DNA of 11,118 nucleotides from Promethearchaeota archaeon (GTDB lineage Archaea; Asgardarchaeota; Lokiarchaeia; Sigynarchaeales; SOKP01): contig JAGXOB010000048.1 of NCBI GenBank assembly GCA_019894735.1, positions 1 to 11,118 on the forward strand. The letters run 5' to 3'. Each line of letters starts with the position of its first letter. Position 1 is the first letter of the stretch. Below, one piece after another: positions 7,040-11,118 of this stretch. The notes below the pieces were generated by a model. The model was not told the DNA's origin. It searched no databases and worked only from the letters and a program-made list of their open reading frames with translations. The position numbers were made by a program, and so were the translations under genes.

Positions 7040-7505
7040 GTACTTTTCCCTTGTAGTCTATATATTCTTGTCCAAATAATGCTTCTAGCTGATTTCCTTC
7101 AAAGGTAGCCAATCTATCGTAAATAACTATTATTACAATCCATATCACAATACTAATCAAGGAAATCGATAAAAAGATGCATGCGAGATAAATTAAGAGA
7201 ACACCAAAATACATCGGATTTCTTACATGCCCAAGTATTCCGTTCGTTATAAGATCGTTCTTATTTTCTTGGTCTCGAAATAACACATTGTGCGCAGCGC
7301 GTATAAACGCGAAAGCTACGGCGATGATAATAATAAACAGGATAAGTCTGATTATCTAAGGAACAAAACTATTCAACAAAGTTGAAAACGAGAAAACTAA
7401 CGAATCTAGAATCCAAATTGTAGTGAAAACAATAGCAGAAAGTCCTTGCTTTAGATGAGAATGTGATGCTTCGATTCCTAACCTATGTTCATGATTATGG
7501 CTCAT
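7020..7505 (-). pseudogene. Isoprenylcysteine carboxyl methyltransferase-like gene with an in-frame TAG
   Basis: A single frame from the ATG at 7505 to the TAA at 7020 encodes about 161 residues of an ICMT/PEMT-like membrane methyltransferase, interrupted at codon 50 by TAG (7358-7356). The first 49 codons give a His-rich start (MSHNHEHRLG) and a transmembrane helix. After the TAG come another helix and IRAAHNVLFRD, then the diagnostic C-terminal block: GHVRNPMYFG, two helices, and LFGQEYIDYKGKVPKWIPR, which binds SAM and ends the family. The only start after the TAG is a GTG at 7286, which would give an 88-residue piece lacking the first two helices. Point inactivation is most likely; readthrough is not excluded. 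Family members methylate prenylcysteines, lipids or small molecules, and the substrate here is unknown. It converges on, and overlaps by 20 bases, the CruF-like gene. Confidence 0.8.
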
Positions 7506-7545
7506 TTTTAATGATCTATAGTCTTGAACTTATTAAATTTTAATG

Positions 7546-7565
7546 ATTAACAATTAAGTGTTAAT
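7546..7565. promoter_or_regulatory. Inverted repeat upstream of the interrupted ICMT-like gene
   Basis: ATTAACA-ATTAAG-TGTTAAT is a perfect 7-bp inverted repeat with a 6-base spacer, 41-60 bases upstream of the ATG at 7505. That spacing suits an operator for a dimeric winged-helix regulator overlapping the promoter. AT-rich composition makes chance occurrence possible. Confidence 0.35.
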
Positions 7566-7636
7566 TTATAATCCAAAAATTAGTCGCGCCTAATAAAAAT
7601 TTTCTATAGTCCAGTTTTCTATAAAAATAATTTGAG

Positions 7637-8488
7637 TTAATCTTTAAAAGATGTCTTATCTTTAAGCCAATGAATGTTTCTTTTTTGTATATTTTCTTTT
7701 TCTTGCTTATTTAGATTATCATCTCTTTCTTTCCTAAATATCATGATAAATTGGTGCACAATACTCGGTATCCAAGAGTAGTTTATCCCATATAGATGAA
7801 GCTTTTTATTTACATCATACCATACAATTTCACCTTTTAGAATAAAACCTATTTGACTTAAGATCCGTGCAATATCAGCATTTAAAAGATGGTATTGCCC
7901 TTGATTATACATATTCCCTATAAAAACTGCACAATAGCTCCCAGGTTTTAGAATTTTAAAGCAATCTCTAAATACATCTCTAATTAACGATTCCCAATCT
8001 TTTTTTCTTCTTTCATTGTAGTTAGAATCGCTACTAAATCTTGATAATTTCGATTTTTCTGAATATACTCCCTTAGCTTCTTCTCCGACCTTTTTATACG
8101 TACCTTTTGACTTCTCAACCGTGTCCATTTTCCAATACGGAACATCTGTTAAGATAAAATCAAATCTTTTTCTTTTTTCAGAGATAAAATTCTTAAGAAT
8201 TTCACGAGAGTCCCCGTGTATTATTTTTTGGGGTTTTAAAGATTCTAAATCACATATAGTTAGATAAATATCAATCCAATCCTTATTAATTTCAATCCCA
8301 ATACCATTTCGATTACTCAAGTGGCACCCAATTAAAGTTCCTCCAACGCCACAAAATGGATCGAGAACAAATTCTCCCTCTTTTGTGAAAGTTTTTATCA
8401 AAGATTCACATAATTCGGGAGGTTTTTGTCCCCCGTGCTTGTTTCTTAGTTTAAGTTGAAAACTAGGGGGATAACCTTTTGGAATCAC
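7637..8488 (-). CDS. Site-specific DNA methyltransferase (N6-adenine/N4-cytosine type), N-terminus displaced
   Basis: This is a SAM-dependent DNA amino-methyltransferase. The order of motifs is X (HGGQKPPEL, residues 18-26), I (DPFCGVGGT, 43-51, SAM binding), II (GIEI, 64-67), III (HGDS, 91-94) and IV (TDVPYW, 114-119, catalytic). FIGNMYNQGQ and a WYD/HLYG region follow. The D-V-P-Y form replaces the usual DPPY; I recall TD(I/V)PYW as typical of this subfamily. The annotated start is a GTG at 8488, but the conserved N-terminal block continues upstream in the same frame without any ATG, GTG or TTG (see 8489-8610). The 283-residue product therefore lacks about 40 residues. The target base and sequence are unknown and no restriction enzyme is adjacent. 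It may be a solitary methyltransferase or a remnant of a restriction-modification system. Confidence 0.85.
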   Translation of the reverse strand: MIPKGYPPSFQLKLRNKHGGQKPPELCESLIKTFTKEGEFVLDPFCGVGGTLIGCHLSNRNGIGIEINKDWIDIYLTICDLESLKPQKIIHGDSREILKNFISEKRKRFDFILTDVPYWKMDTVEKSKGTYKKVGEEAKGVYSEKSKLSRFSSDSNYNERRKKDWESLIRDVFRDCFKILKPGSYCAVFIGNMYNQGQYHLLNADIARILSQIGFILKGEIVWYDVNKKLHLYGINYSWIPSIVHQFIMIFRKERDDNLNKQEKENIQKRNIHWLKDKTSFKD

Positions 8489-8610
8489 TGATTTAGTAGA
8501 AAATACCCATTCTTTACCCGTTAAATCGTTGAGTTGATTATCAATATCGTAAAATCCACGAGAAGCTTTGATATCTGAGAACAGTTCTATTTTTTTAATA
8601 TTTTATTCAC
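8489..8610 (-). other. Untranslated N-terminal coding remnant of the DNA methyltransferase, with A7 frameshift
   Basis: In the frame of the downstream methyltransferase this stretch reads ELFSDIKASRGFYDIDNQ followed by LNDLTGKEWVFSTKSV. LTGKEW(V/I)xxTKS is a well-known N-terminal signature of such methyltransferases. The frame closes upstream at TAA 8605-8603 with no standard start. In the adjacent frame a GTG at 8610 begins MNKILKK and hits TAG at 8589-8587, right after a run of seven A (minus strand; 8596-8590). One extra A would fuse both into an uninterrupted protein of about 324 residues. This is either a homopolymer sequencing error, a frameshift mutation, or slippage on the A run. Confidence 0.7.
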
Positions 8611-8611
8611 C

Positions 8612-8625
8612 AAAAAGTACTTTTT
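8612..8625. promoter_or_regulatory. 14-bp perfect palindrome between divergent genes
   Basis: AAAAAGTACTTTTT is perfectly self-complementary and lies one base upstream of the GTG at 8610, in the 136-base gap before the divergent gelsolin-domain gene. It may be an operator or part of a promoter; the rest of the gap shows only AT-rich sequence, with a TATA-like TTTTTAAAC near 8690. Confidence 0.3.
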
Positions 8626-8746
8626 AAATATCTTATTGTAAACTACAGGCAAAATTATGACAATATAATAATAAATTTAATAAAGATTTTTAAACCTTAA
8701 TTGAATCTATTTTAATAATCTTAAATCATCTAAAAGCGGATAGTAT

Positions 8747-9514
8747 ATGAATTTGTATAGTATTGATGACAAGGGTAATTTAATCGAATTAAGTAAATTA
8801 GAGTTTGAAAATTATCATGTGTATCTTATTGACGATATAAATAAGAAAACTCTATATGTTTGGGTAGGAATAGAAGTTCCTCAATATAAAAAAGACTTAA
8901 CTGCGGCATGGGCAAGGAGATTCGATAAGGATCGTGGAGGTGCGTGTAAAATATTAATAATGATGCAAAAAAGAGAATATGGTTCATTTCTATCTATGAT
9001 GGATCAGTTAAAAAAAGGATTAATACCAGGTAAATCTACTGAACGCAGACCCGAATTGGTTTTACTAGGCCCAACAGAAGAACTATCCCTAACAACCGAG
9101 GAAGAACCCGAAGAGATTAAGGAAGAAATTGATGAGTCAGGGACAGTAGCTTGGTTAAAACAACTTGTAGAACACAGAAAACCCTTTACTGAGGATTTTA
9201 TAGAAGGGGCAATCCCTTCGGCAATAGAAGCGGAAGAACTTGCAATCGATGAGGAAATAGGTTTAGAATCACAAATCAGAGAAGCAGCTTATTATTTATT
9301 TTTAAAAAAGTATTCCTATAACGATTTATGTTGGCTTTTAGCCGAAACTATTCAAAAAATAAACCTTGGAATGCCTTCGCTTGAAGATATTCGTAAAAAG
9401 GCAGAGGAAGTATTTAGTTCTTCTAGCACATATGATGAATTATGTTGGTTGAATGCTGAGATGGATCTTTTAATTGATCAACAATTTCTAGAGAAAAAGA
9501 AAATTTTTAATTAG
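8747..9514 (+). CDS. Single gelsolin-domain protein with duplicated C-terminal helical motif
   Basis: This protein has 255 residues. Residues about 22-88 match the gelsolin fold: YHVYLIDD, then KKTLYVWVGIEVP, a helix KKDLTAAWARRF, the strand ACKILIMMQ, and a final helix EYGSFLSMMDQL. Gelsolin/villin domains bind actin and, in Asgard archaea, regulate the archaeal actin homologues. An acidic linker (residues about 111-131) follows. The C-terminal part carries two copies of a motif 38 residues apart: IREAAYYLFLKKYSYNDLCW (from 177) and IRKKAEEVFSSSSTYDELCW (from 215), each continuing L-x-A-E, so Y191/Y229, C195/C233, W196/W234 and E200/E238 correspond. I do not recognise a named domain for the repeat; it resembles small two-helix modules. 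The start ATG at 8747 follows GCGGATAGTAT, a weak ribosome-binding site. The gene ends with TAG and converges with the cupin gene. Confidence 0.75.
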   Translation: MNLYSIDDKGNLIELSKLEFENYHVYLIDDINKKTLYVWVGIEVPQYKKDLTAAWARRFDKDRGGACKILIMMQKREYGSFLSMMDQLKKGLIPGKSTERRPELVLLGPTEELSLTTEEEPEEIKEEIDESGTVAWLKQLVEHRKPFTEDFIEGAIPSAIEAEELAIDEEIGLESQIREAAYYLFLKKYSYNDLCWLLAETIQKINLGMPSLEDIRKKAEEVFSSSSTYDELCWLNAEMDLLIDQQFLEKKKIFN

Positions 9515-9517
9515 AAT

Positions 9518-9532
9518 AAAAAAAAGAAAAAA
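9518..9532 (-). terminator. T-rich terminator of the cupin gene
   Basis: On the minus strand this is T6-C-T8, beginning about 10 bases after the cupin TAA at 9543, which is a good archaeal U-tract terminator. It sits in the 28-base gap between convergent genes. Confidence 0.5.
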
Positions 9533-9534
9533 TC

Positions 9535-9548
9535 GCTTATTTTTAAGC
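9535..9548. terminator. Small hairpin between convergent genes
   Basis: GCTTA-TTTT-TAAGC is a perfect 5-bp stem with a 4-base loop spanning the cupin stop codon. It could help terminate the gelsolin-domain gene on the plus strand, but the stem is short and the following bases are not a long T-run. Confidence 0.25.
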
Positions 9549-9869
9549 TTTAACCATAATTAGCATCATTTTAAAGCGCTCTAAAGCGTTAAGAGCATGG
9601 GGATCATTAGCGGGCATCGTTATCATTTGCCCTTTTTCTAAAATATATGGCTTCTTAGAAATTATAATTTCTACTTTACCTTCAAGAACATAAACTAACG
9701 CATCAAACGGAGCTGTGTGTTCACTTAAACCCTCGCCTTTATCGAAAGAAAACAAAGTTACAGTGCCTATTTTTTTATTGAGCAACATTCGACTAACAAC
9801 AGCGCCTTCTTGATAATCAAGTAAACTCTCTAAATCTAAAATTTCAGGATTTTCACTCAAATATTTCAC
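9543..9869 (-). CDS. Small single-domain cupin protein
   Basis: This 108-residue protein is one conserved beta-barrel cupin. Motif 1 is GEGLSEHTAPFDALVYVLEG (residues 45-64), with H51 as a metal ligand; the second His of the usual HxH is replaced by Ala53, and D56 may take the place of the usual Glu. Motif 2 is KGQMITMPANDPHALNA (79-95), with H91 as the last ligand. With only two clear histidines, metal binding may be weak or use an altered ligand set. Such stand-alone cupins serve as sugar, oxygenase or ligand-sensing proteins, and the function cannot be assigned from sequence. The start is the ATG at 9869, about 50 bases downstream of a TATA-like element, and the gene appears to be transcribed alone. 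Confidence 0.82.
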   Translation of the reverse strand: MKYLSENPEILDLESLLDYQEGAVVSRMLLNKKIGTVTLFSFDKGEGLSEHTAPFDALVYVLEGKVEIIISKKPYILEKGQMITMPANDPHALNALERFKMMLIMVKA

Positions 9870-9917
9870 GTCTAATTTTTAATTTTTATGATTAATTAAT
9901 AAGTATAATTGTAAAGT

Positions 9918-9927
9918 GTTTATAAAC
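9918..9927 (-). promoter_or_regulatory. TATA-like promoter element of the cupin gene
   Basis: On the minus strand GTTTATAAAC, preceded by AG-rich TTTAG, looks like an archaeal BRE/TATA box. Its centre is about 53 bases upstream of the cupin ATG, leaving room for a short leader of about 27 bases. The sequence is also a 10-bp palindrome, so it cannot itself show direction. Confidence 0.4.
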
Positions 9928-10031
9928 CTAAATTCGAACATGTTTCATTTTTAGTTAGAAAGAAAAAAAGCAAGTGCAATATTGATAAAGGCTTAACAAA
10001 TAATTTAATTAAAAAAAACTGATTAAATTTC

Positions 10032-10040
10032 AATATAAAA
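10032..10040 (+). promoter_or_regulatory. TATA-like element upstream of the right-hand DNA methyltransferase
   Basis: AATATAAAA lies about 43 bases before the ATG at 10079, a reasonable distance for an archaeal TATA box with a short leader. The rest of the 209-base gap from 9870 is AT-rich and shows no other gene. Confidence 0.3.
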
Positions 10041-10078
10041 TAGTTCTTATCCTTCACTAATTAAAATTTAGATTAACA

Positions 10079-11044
10079 ATGACAACAGAAAAAAAGATTA
10101 CCTCTAAATCAAAAACACTTAAAATCTTCACTGAATTCGATAGAGAAGGGAAGATTATTTTACATCATGGAGATTCACTAGAATTCTTGAAAACTCTACC
10201 AGACAAAAGCATTAATTTAATCGTGACTTCACCACCTTACAACATTGGCAAAGATTACGAGGAAAAAGCAACATTAGAGGATTATTTGAAGAATCAAGAA
10301 ATTATCATTAAACTGATTTGTAGGAAGCTTAAAAGTGAGGGTAGCATTTGTTGGGAAGTGGGAAATTACGTAAATAATGGAGAAATTTATCCATTAGACA
10401 TCTATTTTTACGAAATTTTCAAAAGAATAGGAATGAAATTAAGGAATAGAATTGTTTGGCATTTTGGACATGGTTTACATTGTAAGAATCGATTTTCCGG
10501 AAGATATGAGACAATTTTGTGGTTTACCAAAACAGATAACTATATTTTCAATTTAGATCCGATAAGAGTCCCCTCCAAATATCCTGGGAAACGCGCATAT
10601 AAGGGACCAAATAAAGGACAATTGTCTGGAAACCCATTAGGAAAAAACCCTTCGGACGTCTGGAAAATATTAGAAGATGATTGGATGACCGCTTTCTGGG
10701 AGTTCCCTAACGTTAAATCTAATCATCCAGAAAAAAGTATTCATCCTTGCCAATTTCCAATAGAATTAGTAGAAAGATGTATTCTTGCACTCACAAACGA
10801 AGGAGACTATGTTTTAGATCCTTTCTGTGGTGTAGGAACGACCTTAGTTGCGGGATTAAAGCATTCAAGAAGGGTGATTGGTGTAGACAAAGAATTAGAA
10901 TATATTAAAATAGCTAGGAAAAGAATTTCGCAATTATTTGATGGAAACTTAAAATTTAGACCTTTAGGAAAAAAAGTGTATCAGCCCTCAGGGCGAGAAA
11001 GCGTATCTAAAGTCCCAATTGAATGGAAAGATTACAATAGATAA
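10079..11044 (+). CDS. Beta-type site-specific DNA methyltransferase (N4-cytosine or N6-adenine)
   Basis: This 321-residue SAM-dependent DNA methyltransferase has the circularly permuted motif order. Motif IV comes first (TSPPYNIGKDY, residues 50-60, catalytic SPPY). A central target-recognition region follows (about 130-210, including RFSGRYETILWFTK and the basic KYPGKRAYKGPNKG). Then come motif X (HPEKSIHPCQFP, 216-227) and motif I (DPFCGVGTT, 247-255, SAM binding). SPPY is more common in N4-cytosine enzymes but also occurs in N6-adenine enzymes, so the target base stays open. The protein appears complete, with the start at the first ATG after a 209-base spacer. It is a different class from the methyltransferase at 7637 and so not a recent duplicate. 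No restriction enzyme is recognisable; a possible gene end on the opposite strand lies 26 bases downstream. Confidence 0.88.
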   Translation: MTTEKKITSKSKTLKIFTEFDREGKIILHHGDSLEFLKTLPDKSINLIVTSPPYNIGKDYEEKATLEDYLKNQEIIIKLICRKLKSEGSICWEVGNYVNNGEIYPLDIYFYEIFKRIGMKLRNRIVWHFGHGLHCKNRFSGRYETILWFTKTDNYIFNLDPIRVPSKYPGKRAYKGPNKGQLSGNPLGKNPSDVWKILEDDWMTAFWEFPNVKSNHPEKSIHPCQFPIELVERCILALTNEGDYVLDPFCGVGTTLVAGLKHSRRVIGVDKELEYIKIARKRISQLFDGNLKFRPLGKKVYQPSGRESVSKVPIEWKDYNR

Positions 11045-11070
11045 AAAAATTGGATGCTTCAATCACTAAT

Positions 11071-11118
11071 TTATAGTAAGATCAATTCCCTAAGCCTTTC
11101 TAACATAATTATCAACTT
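11071..11118 (-). CDS. Possible C-terminal end of a gene entering from the right
   Basis: The minus strand is open from the edge to a TAA at 11073-11071, giving KLIIMLERLRELILL, an amphipathic helix-like tail. The codon choice fits the neighbours, and the gene would converge with the methyltransferase 26 bases away. At only 15 codons, chance is a real alternative and no family can be assigned. Confidence 0.3.
   Translation of the reverse strand, partial: KLIIMLERLRELILL

Noticed and set aside
7356..7358. TAG as pyrrolysine, and TGA at 5814-5816 as selenocysteine
   Set aside because: Neither position is a known Pyl or Sec site in these families, TAG terminates three neighbouring genes normally, and no SECIS-like hairpin was evident. 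Point inactivation is simpler, though not proven.
7600..7623. Direct repeat TTTTCTATA on both sides of GTCCAG downstream of the first methyltransferase
   Set aside because: It is short, AT-rich and without flanking mobile-element features, so it is not evidence of an insertion.

Overview
The window most likely comes from an Asgard archaeon (Promethearchaeota), probably Lokiarchaeia-like and anaerobic. The evidence is a combination rather than one marker. There is a Ras/Rab-type small GTPase at the left edge, a gelsolin-domain protein, a long coiled-coil protein ending in a TFIIS-like zinc ribbon, strongly AT-rich DNA, poly-T terminators of archaeal type, and a set of oxygen-sensitive iron-sulfur and radical enzymes. 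The exact lineage is inference. No rRNA, tRNA, CRISPR array or insertion sequence was seen, and no gene-free stretch exceeds about 210 bases.

Left part (1-1539): a truncated small GTPase gene (minus) diverges from a 409-residue coiled-coil protein with a C-terminal zinc ribbon (plus). Positions 1550-5340 hold three minus-strand genes. In transcription order they encode a winged-helix / cysteine-cluster / di-[4Fe-4S] protein, a 4-hydroxybutyryl-CoA dehydratase-family flavo-iron-sulfur enzyme, and a QueG-like double-cluster iron-sulfur protein. The first two are each followed by their own T-rich tract, so they are neighbours in theme but may be separate transcripts.

Middle part (5487-8610): an intact CruF-like carotenoid hydratase gene (plus) is flanked by damaged minus-strand genes. 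On its left is a deazaflavin-dependent nitroreductase-family gene carrying two in-frame stops (TGA and TAG). On its right is an isoprenylcysteine-carboxyl-methyltransferase-like gene carrying one in-frame TAG. Beyond that is a DNA methyltransferase whose recognisable N-terminus continues about 40 codons upstream of any usable start; it can be joined to a GTG start only by a one-base shift in a run of seven A. In the first two genes the reading frame is preserved throughout, so these are point nonsense changes.

Right part (8747-11118): a gelsolin-domain protein with a duplicated C-terminal helical motif (plus) converges on a small cupin gene (minus). A beta-type DNA methyltransferase follows (plus), and the 3' end of a possible minus-strand gene runs off the edge. 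The most interesting items are the gelsolin-repeat protein, the cysteine-cluster iron-sulfur protein, the dehydratase homologue that keeps the Fe-S ligands but appears to lack one catalytic glutamate, and the cluster of stop-interrupted genes.
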